64,000 nt of DNA from Streptomyces coeruleorubidus (GCF_028885415.1 NZ_CP118527.1:3968001-4032000), one strand, 5' to 3'. Counted from the stretch's first letter, positions 28,266 through 36,747 are shown. Numbers and translations are program-made. Notes: generated by a model not told the origin, from the sequence alone.

Positions 28266-28703
28266 TCACGGCCTCAGGCCGGAGGGATCGCCGAGGATGG
28301 GGGCGGCCACGGCCACCGCGTAGTCCACGTCGTGGCTGATGCTCACCGTGATGTCCGTGATGCCGGACTGCGCCGCCATGTCGGCGGCGCTGCGCCGCAG
28401 TTCGACGAGCGGCCAGCCGCCGTCCGAGCGGCGCACCACGATGTCCCGCCACGGCAGGAACCGGCCCCGGACCCGCAGTGTCTTGAACGCCGCCTCCTTG
28501 GCCGCGATCCGGCCGCAGAGACTGAGCAGATCAAGCCCGCTGGACGTGCGGCAGTCGGCGAGTTCTCCGGGGTCCAGCATCCGCTCGAAGAACCCCTCGC
28601 CGTGGTCCTCGAGGAGTCGGCGGACGCGCTTGACGGACACGATGTCCATGCCGAGGTTCGCCCAGCCCGGGCCGCCGCCTGCGGCGGTGGGGCGGGCCGG
28701 CAC
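28266..28703 (-). CDS. AcpS-type holo-carrier-protein synthase
   Basis: Predicted 145-residue phosphopantetheinyl transferase. The metal-binding Asp is in LGMDIVSVKRVRRLL (GIDxVE-like), the second motif is RIAAKEAAFKTL (FxxKEA-like) and the third is VSISHDVDYAVA. GTG 28703 was chosen because it is 1 base after the ligase stop and gives residues needed before the first strand; ATG 28649 would truncate that strand. It probably activates the adjacent 80-residue carrier protein, which suggests the cluster does not rely on housekeeping AcpS. Confidence 0.85.
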   Translation of the reverse strand: MPARPTAAGGGPGWANLGMDIVSVKRVRRLLEDHGEGFFERMLDPGELADCRTSSGLDLLSLCGRIAAKEAAFKTLRVRGRFLPWRDIVVRRSDGGWPLVELRRSAADMAAQSGITDITVSISHDVDYAVAVAAPILGDPSGLRP

Positions 28704-28704
28704 G

Positions 28705-29592
28705 TCACACCCCCGGTCCGACGGGGGAGAGACGGTCCCTGGCCGCGTGGACGGCCTCAGTGGCGGCGGCCCAGCTGCCGTGCCGCCGGGTGAGTGCGGA
28801 CAGCCAGCGCTCGAGACCGAAGGCGACGCAGCTGGTGAAGGCCGGTCCGCCGGTGCCCGCGAGGGTGATGGAGCAGCGGTCGCCGAAGAAGTTGCGGTGG
28901 GTGTTGACGGAGGCGATCGCCAGGTCCTCGTAGAGGAACTCGTGTTTGACGGGCGACAGCCGCTGCAGCACCGCCTTGGAGCCGCCCTTGTCGTAGAAGG
29001 GGTCGCAGGCGGCTTCCTTGCGCAGCGGCAGGTCCAGCGCCCGGGCGAAGGCGATGATGCGGTCGCTGAAGTCGCACAGGTGGCTCTCGGCGTGCTCGCG
29101 GCTGCCCAGCGCCACGATCTCCCGCATGCGAAAGCCGAGTTGGCGCCTGAGCCCCTCGTAACGCTCCTCCTTGCGGAAGCACCAGCCGACGACCGTGACG
29201 AGGGTGTCCGCCGCCACCTCGCGGCCCTCGTGGTCGAGGTAGACCGCGTAACAGGACGCGGAGGGCAGACCGAGGTCGGCTGGTTGCAGAGTGCTGCAGG
29301 GAAAGCATCCGGTCTCGGTACAGAACTCACCGCGCCGGTCGACCTCGATGGCGGTGGCGACGACGGCCTGGTGCGGGAAGTTCTCGTAGTAGTCCAGGCG
29401 CCTCAGATCCGCGGCCGGCAGCAGCGGGGGCATGGTCATGGAGCGTGCTCCGGCGACCACTCCCCACCGTTCGAAGGTGTCGTCGAGGAGCCGCAGCAGG
29501 GTGGTGCCCTCCGGTCCGAGGGAGGGTAGGCCGCGGGCTGTTCCGGGGGAAGCCGGGGAAGATCGCGGGGCTGTGAACGTGGTGTGGGACAC
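28705..29592 (-). CDS. amino acid:[carrier protein] ligase (class II aaRS-like)
   Basis: Predicted 295-residue truncated seryl-tRNA-synthetase-like enzyme. These proteins activate a small amino acid with ATP and load it onto a carrier protein instead of tRNA. Visible: motif 2 region WCFRKEERYEGLRRQLGFRM with REIVALG, motif 3 in AFTSCVAFGLERWL (GLER), and Cys residues in FPCSTLQP and TSCVAFG that fit the zinc site with a Glu between them. There is no tRNA-binding arm. Context (carrier protein and AcpS-type enzyme immediately after, 1-base gap) supports the role. Amino acid specificity (glycine or alanine in studied members) cannot be read here. Confidence 0.85.
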   Translation of the reverse strand: MSHTTFTAPRSSPASPGTARGLPSLGPEGTTLLRLLDDTFERWGVVAGARSMTMPPLLPAADLRRLDYYENFPHQAVVATAIEVDRRGEFCTETGCFPCSTLQPADLGLPSASCYAVYLDHEGREVAADTLVTVVGWCFRKEERYEGLRRQLGFRMREIVALGSREHAESHLCDFSDRIIAFARALDLPLRKEAACDPFYDKGGSKAVLQRLSPVKHEFLYEDLAIASVNTHRNFFGDRCSITLAGTGGPAFTSCVAFGLERWLSALTRRHGSWAAATEAVHAARDRLSPVGPGV

Positions 29593-29613
29593 GGTGGTTG
29601 ACCACCTCTCGGG

Positions 29614-30504
29614 TCAGATGACCGGCAGCGTGTCGTCGGAGAAGATCCCGGTCTTGAGGAAGAAGGCGAGCGGCTTGCGGATGGCCTTGCGCTCGTGCGC
29701 GCGCCGGCGTTCGTCGGCGACGAGGGCATTGCGCAGACCGAGCGGGTCGGCGATGCCGGCGTCGCGGTAGACGTGCGGGTTGTAGAGGGAGTTGACGCTG
29801 AAGACGACGTAGCGCTTGAGGTAGCTCTCCACCTCGCGCAGCCGCTCCTCGCCCACCGCATCGCGCATCCGGGTGAACAGCAGCGAGACCAGCTCGCGCC
29901 CGAAGGCGATGTGCCGGGACTCGTCCTGGTGGTGGATGCGGTTGACCTTGCGGATGGTGTCGCAGAGCGTCTCGTCCTGCGCCATCCGCATGTTGTAGTG
30001 GTCGACCAGCTCCTCGAAGAACAGGATGCGGGCGAAGACGAGGAAGTTCTCGACCTCGGGTTCCCAGGCCGAGTCGGCGCGCAGGGCGGTCGAGGCGTAG
30101 ATCTTGTCGCCGTAGCGGCGGCAGAACTCGGCGAAGAACCACATGTGTTCGTTCTCCTCGCCGATGAAGTGGTGGAAGAAGTCGGACGGCACTTCGAAGC
30201 CGGGCATGTGGATGCGGCCCACGACCTCGATGAGCAGTTCGCGGATGCCGTGCACGTTGAGGCTGTAGAAGTTGATGGACTCCCACTTGGACAGCCGGTG
30301 CAGGGTCTGTTCGCCGAGCTCGTCGAAGTACGGGGTGCCGTAGGGGGTGAGCAGCTCGGGGCTCATCCACAGGCGGTTCTCGTCCAGCTTCTCGGGCCAG
30401 TCGAACTGCTGGTACGGGTTGTAGTAGTCCTCGACGGCCTTCTCGCTGAGCCGTTGGAGGACTTCGAGGAAGCGGTCGGTGACGGGCAGGGCCGTGGCGG
30501 CCAT
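29614..30504 (-). CDS. AurF-type non-haem diiron oxygenase
   Basis: Predicted 296-residue diiron protein of the p-aminobenzoate N-oxygenase (AurF) family. Iron ligands are seen in FIGEENEHMWFF (Glu/Glu/His), ILFFEELVDHYN (Glu/His) and HHQDESRHIAFG (His/Glu/His), in the family's order. ATG follows a CAGGAGAG site. Family members oxidise amines to hydroxylamine, nitroso or nitro groups. Its place just before the aminoacyl-carrier genes suggests it acts on a carrier-bound amino acid, which is inference; oxidation of carbon is an alternative. Confidence 0.85.
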   Translation of the reverse strand: MAATALPVTDRFLEVLQRLSEKAVEDYYNPYQQFDWPEKLDENRLWMSPELLTPYGTPYFDELGEQTLHRLSKWESINFYSLNVHGIRELLIEVVGRIHMPGFEVPSDFFHHFIGEENEHMWFFAEFCRRYGDKIYASTALRADSAWEPEVENFLVFARILFFEELVDHYNMRMAQDETLCDTIRKVNRIHHQDESRHIAFGRELVSLLFTRMRDAVGEERLREVESYLKRYVVFSVNSLYNPHVYRDAGIADPLGLRNALVADERRRAHERKAIRKPLAFFLKTGIFSDDTLPVI

Positions 30505-30580
30505 GGTCTCTCCTGTCGGGTACGCGGGCGGGTCGGGACCGGACGTCTTACGTGGTTCAGGGCCGGACGTGGCGCGCTGC

Positions 30581-31654
30581 TCAGGGCCGGACCTCGTACA
30601 CGGCGTTGACCGGGGTCTCGGTCGCGCGCCGCCAGCGGCTGAAGCCGGCCTCCTCCGCGATGGCGCGGAACGCCTTCTCGCCGGAGTGGTTGCCGAGGGC
30701 GTGCGGGCCGCGCTGGGCGACGGCGACCGGCAGGCACATCACGGCGGACAGCGACATGAACATGCGGGCCGCCGGTGTGCGGGTGTCGATGTCGGCGGGC
30801 GAGACGTTGGACTCCACGAGCATCCAGGTGCCGTCCTGGTCCAGGGACTTGTGGACGTGCTGGGCGGCGGCGACCGGGTCGCCCATGTCGTGCAGGCAGT
30901 TGAAGAAGGTGACCAGGTCGTAGCCGCTTCCCGGGTAGTCGTCGGCGGACGCGGTCTCGAAGACGACGCGATCGGACAGGCCCGCGTCGTCGGCGAGCTG
31001 CCGGGCGATGGCGACGGCTTCCTCCGAGTAGTCGAAGCCGTACACCCTTGCCTGCGGGTAGGCCTTGGCGATGAGCAGGGTGGTGTGTCCCACGCCGCAG
31101 CCGATGTCGGCGACGCTGCCGCCGCTGGCCAGCTTCTCGGTGACGCCGTCCAGCGCGGGCAGCCAGTCGCTCAGCAGCCGGTGCCGGTAGGTGGGCTGGA
31201 AGAAGCTGCCCATGCCGGTGTCGAGCGCCGGGTCGTGCTCGGCCCAGCCGACGCCCTCGCCGGTGCGGTAGGCGTCGACCAGCAGGTCCTCGGTGGCGTA
31301 CAGCGCCTTCAGCGCGGTGAAGAACCCCGCGGCGTACGTGGCGGACCCGGCCTCGGCGAGGACGGCGGCGTGCGCCTGCGGCAGGGTGTACTTGTCGGAC
31401 GACGGGTGGCGCTCCACGTAGTCGGCGCTGAGCTGGGCGTGCAGCCACTCCTGCGCGTACCGCGCGGTGACGCCGGCGCGCTCCGCGAGCTCCGCGGGGG
31501 TGAGCGGGCCGTGCTCGGCGAGTGCGCGGTACAGGCCGAGCCGCTCGCCGAGGGAGATGGTCAGGCCGCGGACGGCGGCCGCGGCGTCGTCGATGACGCG
31601 CTGGTGGAAGTCGGTGGTCGGGTCGGCGCTCGGGGCACCGGTCGGGTCGGTCAT
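30581..31654 (-). CDS. class I methyltransferase with N-terminal winged helix
   Basis: Predicted 357-residue enzyme. Residues 1-110 form an O-methyltransferase-type winged-helix dimerisation region (SLGERLGLYRALAEHGPLTP), and the SAM site starts at SVADIGCGVGHTTLLIAKAY with VYGFDYSEEAV as motif II. It resembles the Rv2258c group of actinobacterial methyltransferases. The ATG overlaps the stop of the preceding methyltransferase gene (ATGA). Substrate unknown, but it is encoded with its own SAM regeneration enzymes. Confidence 0.85.
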   Translation of the reverse strand: MTDPTGAPSADPTTDFHQRVIDDAAAAVRGLTISLGERLGLYRALAEHGPLTPAELAERAGVTARYAQEWLHAQLSADYVERHPSSDKYTLPQAHAAVLAEAGSATYAAGFFTALKALYATEDLLVDAYRTGEGVGWAEHDPALDTGMGSFFQPTYRHRLLSDWLPALDGVTEKLASGGSVADIGCGVGHTTLLIAKAYPQARVYGFDYSEEAVAIARQLADDAGLSDRVVFETASADDYPGSGYDLVTFFNCLHDMGDPVAAAQHVHKSLDQDGTWMLVESNVSPADIDTRTPAARMFMSLSAVMCLPVAVAQRGPHALGNHSGEKAFRAIAEEAGFSRWRRATETPVNAVYEVRP

Positions 31655-32481
31655 GACGTGGCCTCGTCTCGGGTCGCGGTGAACAGGAAGGACCGCGGCA
31701 CACGGGGCATCTCACGAGGCGCCACCGGGTAGGGCCAGCGGCCGAAGTCGGCGCCGTCCTCGCCGGGTTGTTTCACCTCGCGCACCGTCCAGCCGCAGGA
31801 GGTGAGCAGCTGCTCGGGCTCCTCGGTGCCGAACAGCCATGGGTTGCCGTCCTCTTCGAGCACCTTCATGAAGGGCCGCGACAGCGGGTTCTCCAGGGCC
31901 GCCTTGCTGATGACGTCGCCGAGGAGGACGGAGCCCGGCGCGCTGTGCTGCCACAGGGTCGTGATCAGGGTGCGCACGGCGTCTTCGGGCAGGAAGAAGA
32001 GCAGGCCCTCGACCACCCACAGCGTGGGCTGTTCCGAACGCCAGCCCGCTTCCTTCAGCGGGCCGGTCCAGTCCTGGGTGAGGTCGACGGCGACGGTGCG
32101 GCGTTCACGGCCGGCCGGCTCCGGCTCGTCGGCGAGCATGGCCGCCTTGGCCTCGAGCAGTGCGGGCCGGTCCAGTTCGTAGACGGTGACGCCCGTCGGC
32201 CAGTCGAGCCGGTAGTAGCGGGTGTCCATACCGGCCGCGAGGAACACGACCTGGCGGATCTCCCGCTCCCCCATCGCGCGGCCGATGGCGCGGTCCAGGT
32301 AGGTGGTGCGGATGGCGAGGAACGGCACGGTGCCTGCGCCCGCGTAACGCTCGAGCAGCGTGAAGCCGACGGTGCCGGCGACCGTGCGGGCGTAGGGATC
32401 GGCGAACAGCCGGTCCTCACGCTCGGTCTCCAGTGCCCGCGCGGCGGCGGTCCACTGGGCAGTGCGGGATACGGCCTCCAC
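31651..32481 (-). CDS. leucine carboxyl methyltransferase-family (TIGR00027-like) methyltransferase
   Basis: Predicted 276-residue enzyme. Signatures are SRTAQWTAAARALETEREDR, LFADPYART, VFLAAGMDTRYYRLDWP and VTVYELDRPALLEAKAAM, matching actinobacterial members of the LCM/PPM fold that methylate carboxyl groups of small molecules. GTG 32481 was chosen for the GAAGGGAGA site upstream. It is coupled to the next methyltransferase by a 4-base overlap. A carboxyl methyl ester on the product or intermediate is a reasonable but unproven guess. Confidence 0.82.
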   Translation of the reverse strand: MEAVSRTAQWTAAARALETEREDRLFADPYARTVAGTVGFTLLERYAGAGTVPFLAIRTTYLDRAIGRAMGEREIRQVVFLAAGMDTRYYRLDWPTGVTVYELDRPALLEAKAAMLADEPEPAGRERRTVAVDLTQDWTGPLKEAGWRSEQPTLWVVEGLLFFLPEDAVRTLITTLWQHSAPGSVLLGDVISKAALENPLSRPFMKVLEEDGNPWLFGTEEPEQLLTSCGWTVREVKQPGEDGADFGRWPYPVAPREMPRVPRSFLFTATRDEATS

Positions 32482-32554
32482 AGGAGGTCTCCCTTCGAGA
32501 AGCGCTTCGGAAGCGGAAGCGGAAGTGGAGCGGGGCGTGTGCGGACGGCCGTGT

Positions 32555-33067
32555 TCAGCGCTCCCGTACACAGGCGACCGGGTCCTCCGCCGCGGACATC
32601 GACGCGGGGGATTCGGCGGAGGAGTCGGCGGGGCGCCGCCGGAAGATGCTGTGCAGGATCATGCTGAACACGGCCGTCCCGTCGGGGGCCACCAGCTCGC
32701 AGCGCGGCTGCACGATGCCGGTGGCGGGATTGCCGAGCGAGGGGCGCGATCCCAGGATCCGGATCCGCGCGGTGAGGATGTCGCCCGGACGCACGGGCCG
32801 GTGGTAGCGGACCTCGTCGATGCCCGGGGATCCGACGCAGGCGCTGTAGGCGAGGAGCCCGTCGACGTAGCGCCGCATGAAGAGCGCCGAGGTGTGGAAG
32901 CCGCTGGCGATCAGCCCTCCGAAGGGCGACTGCTTCGCGAGCTCCGGGTCGGTGTGGAAGGGCTGCGGGTCGAAGCGCCTCGCGAACTCCAGCACCTCCT
33001 CCTCGGTGACGGTGACGGTGCCCAGCTCGTGGATGTCACCGGTGCGGAAGTCCTCGAAGTAGCGCAT
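32555..33067 (-). CDS. MaoC-like hot-dog dehydratase
   Basis: Predicted 170-residue single hot-dog protein. The hydratase 2 motif is FDPQPFHTDPELAKQSPFGG then LIASGFHT, giving the Asp/His catalytic pair. ATG 33067 has AGGGGGCG upstream. It is the first gene of the long minus-strand operon, directly behind the strong-looking promoter at 33111-33154. Its natural role is (R)-specific enoyl-CoA hydration or thioester chemistry; in this cluster it may act on the carrier-bound intermediate. Confidence 0.88.
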   Translation of the reverse strand: MRYFEDFRTGDIHELGTVTVTEEEVLEFARRFDPQPFHTDPELAKQSPFGGLIASGFHTSALFMRRYVDGLLAYSACVGSPGIDEVRYHRPVRPGDILTARIRILGSRPSLGNPATGIVQPRCELVAPDGTAVFSMILHSIFRRRPADSSAESPASMSAAEDPVACVRER

Positions 33068-33110
33068 GACGCCCCCTGGAGCCGGAGAAAAGATTCTCTT
33101 GACGTACCCC

Positions 33111-33154
33111 AATCTACGAATCAGCCGTTTATTTTGTCAATCCAAATCTACGAT
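33111..33154 (-). promoter_or_regulatory. promoter of methyl-cycle operon with repeated TCGTAGATT element
   Basis: On the minus strand TTGACA (33135-33140), an 18-base spacer and TAGATT (33111-33116) make a consensus-like promoter. The sequence TCGTAGATT occurs twice, once over the -10 (33111-33119) and once upstream of the -35 (33145-33153), 34 bases apart. The same word appears upstream of the peptide gene, so a shared regulator is likely. Confidence 0.7.
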
Positions 33155-34314
33155 CCGACCAAGGCTTGTTCGATGTCTCGCCAGAGGTCGTCCGGGTGCT
33201 CGATGCCCACCGACATCCGCACCGTTCCGGCACCGATGCCGGCCGCCGCCAAGGCCTCCTCGCCGAGCTCCCGGTGCGATGTGGACGCCGGGTGGGCGAC
33301 CAGCGTCTCCACGCCGCCCAGCGAGAGCGCGAGTCGGGCGAGCCGCACCCGCTCGATGAACGCTCGGCCGGCCGCCCGCCCGCCGGCGAGCTCGAACGAG
33401 ACCATGCCGCCGCCTCCCGACAGCACCTTGCGCGCCAGGTCGTACGACGGATGGCCGGGCAGCCAGGGCCAGTACACGGCGGTGACCTGCTCGTGCTCCG
33501 CGAGACGGCCGGCCAGCAGGTGTGCGCCCGCGCAGTGCTGCCGCATCCGCAGCGGCAGCGACGGCAGCCCGCGCAGGGTCAGCCAGGCCGCGAACGGGTC
33601 GGCGCAGGCGCCGAGTTCGACCGTGCGCGGCCACACCCGGTCGCGCAGCTCCACGTCGGCGAAGACGGCGGCCCCGCCCAGCACGTCGGAGTGACCCGCG
33701 AGATATTTGGTCGTCGAGTGCACGACCACGTCGGCGCCGTGCTCTATGGGGCGGCACAGCACGGGCGACGCGAGCGAGTTGTCCACCACGCTCACCACAC
33801 CGTGCCGCCGGGCGGCCGCCAACAGGCCGGGCAGGTCGGGCACTTGCCCGGTCGGATTGGCGATGGTCTCGAGGTGCAGCACGCGAGTGGCAGGCCGCAC
33901 GAGCCGCTCGAACCCGGCCGCGTCATCGCCTCGTACGTACTCCACCTCGACGCCGTACCGCGCCGCGAGGTCCGAGAGCACGGCGTACGTACCGCCGTAC
34001 AGACAGCGCTGGGCGATCACATGGTCACCTGGCCGCAGCAGCGAGAGCAGCACCCCGCTGATCGCGCCCATTCCGGACGCGAAGGCGATGGCGGCGGCTC
34101 CGCCCTCCAGCGCGGCGAGTGTGCGTTCCAGGGACCGTACGGTCGGGTTGCCACGGCGCGAGTAGACGTACGGGCCGTCCGGTCCGGCCATGGCGTCGGC
34201 GAGCGCGTCGGCGGAGTCGAAGGCGAAGGCCGAGGACTGGACGATGGGAACGCTCAAGGGCCGACTGCCGCTCGGCGCGGGCTCGTTCAGGGCGTGCACG
34301 GCACGGGTCTGCAT
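33148..34314 (-). CDS. cystathionine gamma-lyase/synthase-type PLP enzyme
   Basis: Predicted 388-residue trans-sulphuration enzyme (Cys/Met metabolism PLP family). Motifs: SSAFAFDSADALADAM, YSRRGNPTVRSLE, the PLP-Tyr region LYGGTYAV, DNSLASPV, and the PLP lysine in VHSTTKYLAGHSDVLGG. It can make or cleave cystathionine or O-acyl-homoserine; sequence alone does not separate these. TTG 34320 is an alternative start with better spacing from GGAGAGGAG. Its stop codon overlaps the upstream copy of the TCGTAGATT element of the next operon. With the methyl-cycle genes it completes sulphur amino acid supply. Confidence 0.88.
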   Translation of the reverse strand: MQTRAVHALNEPAPSGSRPLSVPIVQSSAFAFDSADALADAMAGPDGPYVYSRRGNPTVRSLERTLAALEGGAAAIAFASGMGAISGVLLSLLRPGDHVIAQRCLYGGTYAVLSDLAARYGVEVEYVRGDDAAGFERLVRPATRVLHLETIANPTGQVPDLPGLLAAARRHGVVSVVDNSLASPVLCRPIEHGADVVVHSTTKYLAGHSDVLGGAAVFADVELRDRVWPRTVELGACADPFAAWLTLRGLPSLPLRMRQHCAGAHLLAGRLAEHEQVTAVYWPWLPGHPSYDLARKVLSGGGGMVSFELAGGRAAGRAFIERVRLARLALSLGGVETLVAHPASTSHRELGEEALAAAGIGAGTVRMSVGIEHPDDLWRDIEQALVGS

Positions 34315-34349
34315 GTCCAAGACGGGTGCTCCTCTCCAGACAGAACTCA

Positions 34350-34389
34350 GGGCCGTCCGATGCCCCGGTTGCCCGGTGCCGGACGGCCC
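34350..34389 (-). terminator. hairpin between efflux gene and trans-sulphuration gene
   Basis: GGGCCGTCCG (34350-34359) pairs with CGGACGGCCC (34380-34389), with an inner CCGG/CCGG stem closing a GCAA-type tetraloop on the minus strand. It lies 74 bases after the efflux-pump stop and fits a terminator or a 5' leader structure of the following gene. Confidence 0.6.
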
Positions 34390-34462
34390 TTCGGAGGTTC
34401 TCTTGTCCTGGTGGACGGCGGCGTTGTGCGACTCCTCCACCTGCCCACTGGGCGGCCGCCGG

Positions 34463-35905
34463 CTAGACGCCGGCCCGCTCGCCCTGCGCCGCGGGGGCGG
34501 CGTCGGCCTGCGGTGCGGCAGCCGCCTTGTCGCTGCGCATCGCCAGCAGGGTGATCAGTCCGCCCAGTGCGGCGATGGCGGCGGCCCAGATGAACGCGGC
34601 ACTGAAGCCGTCCGTCAGCGCGGGCAGGTTGCCCAGCTGGCCGGCGCCCTGCGACGTGGCCACCGCGGTCAGCGCCGCGAGACCCAGTGCGGAGCCCACC
34701 TGGTAGGTGGTGTTGACGATGCCGGACGCCAGACCCGCCTGCTCCTGCGGAGCCCCGGACATGGCGGCCATCATCGCCGGGATGTAGGCGAGCGACATGC
34801 CGAGCGCGGCGACCAGCGAGGCGGGCAGGACGTCCACCGCGAAGGTGCCGGTCGGCTCGACGGCGGACAGCCACAGCAGTCCGGCGGCGAGGACCAGCAG
34901 ACCGCCGCCGATCAGCGGCTTGGCGCCGAACTTCGCCATCAGCTTCGCGGTGATCGCCGTCATGAAGATCATCAGCAGGCCGGTCATCGGCAGCAGCGCG
35001 GCACCGGAGGCGAACGCCCCGTAGCCGAGCACCTGCTGGAGGTACAGGTTGAGGAAGTACCACATCGGGATCCACGCGGCACCGAGCAGGGTCATCGCGA
35101 GGTTGGCCGAGCCGAGCCGCGGGACGCGCCAGATGCCGAGCGGCATCAGCGGCTCGCGCACCGTCTTCTGGATCACGAAGAAGAGCACGAGCAGCGCGGC
35201 GGCACCGGCCAGCTGGAGCACGGTCCCGGTGGAGGTCCAGCCGACCTCCGGCGCGCGGACGATGGCGAAGACCGCGAGCGCCAGGCCTGCGGTGACCGCG
35301 GCCGCTCCGAGCACGTCCACGGCACCGCGACGGCTGCCGACGGCGGGCAGGAGCTTGGTGGCCGCGAGGGTGGCGACGCCGATCGGGACGTAGATGATGA
35401 AGATCCACGGCCAGCTCAGCCACTCGGTGAACACTCCGCCGAGGAACACACCGGCCGTGCCGCCCGCGGGCGCGGCGGCGCCGTAGAGCGCCATGGCCTT
35501 GCCCAGCTCCTTCGGGTCGTGCGCGAAGAGCATCATCAGCAGCGTCATGGCCGACGGTGCGATCAGCGCGCCGCCCACACCCTGAACGGCACGGCCGGCG
35601 ACCTCCACCCACGCCGTCTGCGCGGCGGCCGCGACGACCGAGCCGGCGATCAGCACGACCCAGCCGGTGTTGAAGACCTTGCGCGCACCGAGCAGGTCGG
35701 AGAGGCGGCCGCCGAGCAGCAGCAGTCCGCCGAAGGCGATGACGTAGGCGTTGAAGACCCACTGCAACTCGCCCTGCGAGAAGCCGAGGTCCTTCTGCAT
35801 CTCGGGGAGCGCCACCCCGATGATTGACGTGTCCATGATGACCATGAACTGAGCGGCAGCGAGCACGACCAGTGCCCACCAGCGCCGGGGATTGACGGCA
35901 GACAT
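34463..35905 (-). CDS. DHA2 (EmrB/QacA-type) drug:H+ antiporter
   Basis: Predicted 480-residue, about 14-helix major facilitator pump. Visible family signatures: helix 1 WWALVVLAAAQFMVIMDTSI, motif A GGRLSDLLGARKVF, and the antiporter motif C region GRAVQGVGGALIAP. The C-terminal tail is Ala-rich. ATG 35905 has AGAAGGGAC upstream. It is separated from the cluster by a hairpin and could export its product. Oddly, two CsoR-type dyads occupy its promoter, so copper or a related CsoR-family signal should induce it. Confidence 0.88.
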   Translation of the reverse strand: MSAVNPRRWWALVVLAAAQFMVIMDTSIIGVALPEMQKDLGFSQGELQWVFNAYVIAFGGLLLLGGRLSDLLGARKVFNTGWVVLIAGSVVAAAAQTAWVEVAGRAVQGVGGALIAPSAMTLLMMLFAHDPKELGKAMALYGAAAPAGGTAGVFLGGVFTEWLSWPWIFIIYVPIGVATLAATKLLPAVGSRRGAVDVLGAAAVTAGLALAVFAIVRAPEVGWTSTGTVLQLAGAAALLVLFFVIQKTVREPLMPLGIWRVPRLGSANLAMTLLGAAWIPMWYFLNLYLQQVLGYGAFASGAALLPMTGLLMIFMTAITAKLMAKFGAKPLIGGGLLVLAAGLLWLSAVEPTGTFAVDVLPASLVAALGMSLAYIPAMMAAMSGAPQEQAGLASGIVNTTYQVGSALGLAALTAVATSQGAGQLGNLPALTDGFSAAFIWAAAIAALGGLITLLAMRSDKAAAAPQADAAPAAQGERAGV

Positions 35906-35925
35906 GGGTTCGTCCCTTCTCTGAC

Positions 35926-35942
35926 ATACCCCTGGGGGGTAC
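35926..35942. promoter_or_regulatory. CsoR-type operator 1 of efflux gene
   Basis: ATACCCCTGGGGGGTAC has the CsoR-type dyad ACCCC/GGGGT and lies 21 bases upstream of the pump start on the minus strand, in the ribosome-site/leader region. Confidence 0.7.
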
Positions 35943-35960
35943 CTGGATTGCGACCGTAGC

Positions 35961-35977
35961 ATACCCATGGGGGGTAT
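35961..35977. promoter_or_regulatory. CsoR-type operator 2 of efflux gene
   Basis: ATACCCATGGGGGGTAT has arms ATACCC and GGGTAT. With the box at 35926 it gives two operators 35 bases apart in one promoter, a spacing that would place them on nearly the same side after about 3.3 helical turns. Confidence 0.7.
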
Positions 35978-36122
35978 GTAAGAGGGGCGAGGAGAGACTC
36001 GGATCCGACCAGCCGGACACCGCCAGGGCCGAGCGGCAGCGGCTCTCACCGCCTCGCGCCCGGCAGCCCCCAGGTACGACCGGGGGCTAACCCCAGTGCG
36101 GCCGACGGCCCGGCTTTCTACC

Positions 36123-36566
36123 GTGAGTGACATGACCGGAATGGACGCGCGGGACACCGACCTGAAGAAGGAACTCGACGCCACCCTGCACGCGCGCAGG
36201 GAGCTGGGCGAGGAGTACGAGTCCGCGCTGGTGGACTCGTTCCTGGAGAAGATCGACCAGCGGATCGACGGCGCGGTGGAGCGCCGGGTGCGCCGGCAGA
36301 TCACCGAGCAGCAGATGCAGACGGCCCGGGGCTCCCGGTCGCCAGGAGCCACGGACTCCTGGGGCGAGCGCTTCGGCTTCGGGATCGTCTCCCTCGTCCT
36401 CGCGGTGCCGCTGTCCGCGATCGGCGGGGGCGTGGGCCATCTGCCCGGCCTGCTCACCGCCTGGGCGGGCATCGTCGGCGTCAACGTCGTACAGGCCGCC
36501 CGCACCAACCCGGGCCTGTTCGGAGGCCGCCGAAAGTCCTCCCGGAACGGCGACTGGGAGGACTGA
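36123..36566 (+). CDS. conserved small membrane protein
   Basis: Predicted 147-residue protein. The N-terminal half is highly charged and helical (LKKELDATLHARRELGEEYE, then VERRVRRQITEQQM), probably a coiled coil; residues about 95-130 form two hydrophobic helices (GIVSLVLAVPLSAIGG and a second around LLTAWAGIVGVNVV). This layout is common in streptomycete conserved integral membrane proteins of unknown function. The start could be GTG 36123 or ATG 36132; neither has a strong ribosome site, so a leaderless transcript is possible. Confidence 0.75.
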   Translation: MSDMTGMDARDTDLKKELDATLHARRELGEEYESALVDSFLEKIDQRIDGAVERRVRRQITEQQMQTARGSRSPGATDSWGERFGFGIVSLVLAVPLSAIGGGVGHLPGLLTAWAGIVGVNVVQAARTNPGLFGGRRKSSRNGDWED

Positions 36567-36591
36567 GCGGGCGCACGCCGCTCAGACCAGC

Positions 36592-36735
36592 CGCGTCGGC
36601 AGCGCGACGATCTGCCGCAGGTCGCCCCGGCGCGGGCGGCTCATCGCGTAGGCCACCAGGTCGGTGAACTCTCCCCCGCCGACGACGGCTTCCGCCGCCT
36701 GAGGGCCGACCACCTGGTCAAGCCTCGCGACCACG
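36592..36735 (-). pseudogene. C-terminal gene fragment
   Basis: About 45 codons on the minus strand end in LRQIVALPTRLV and a stop. The codon usage looks coding (GC3-rich, GEFTDLVAYAMSRPRRG) but no start or N-terminal part remains. The ending resembles that of some SDR proteins; identity is not secure. Confidence 0.4.
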
Positions 36736-36747
36736 GGTGAAGCAGCT

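Noticed and set aside
34315..34462. SAM riboswitch upstream of the trans-sulphuration gene
   Set aside because: A GGCAACC-like word occurs in the hairpin, but the core of SAM-I/IV riboswitches (multi-helix junction) cannot be drawn from the sequence.
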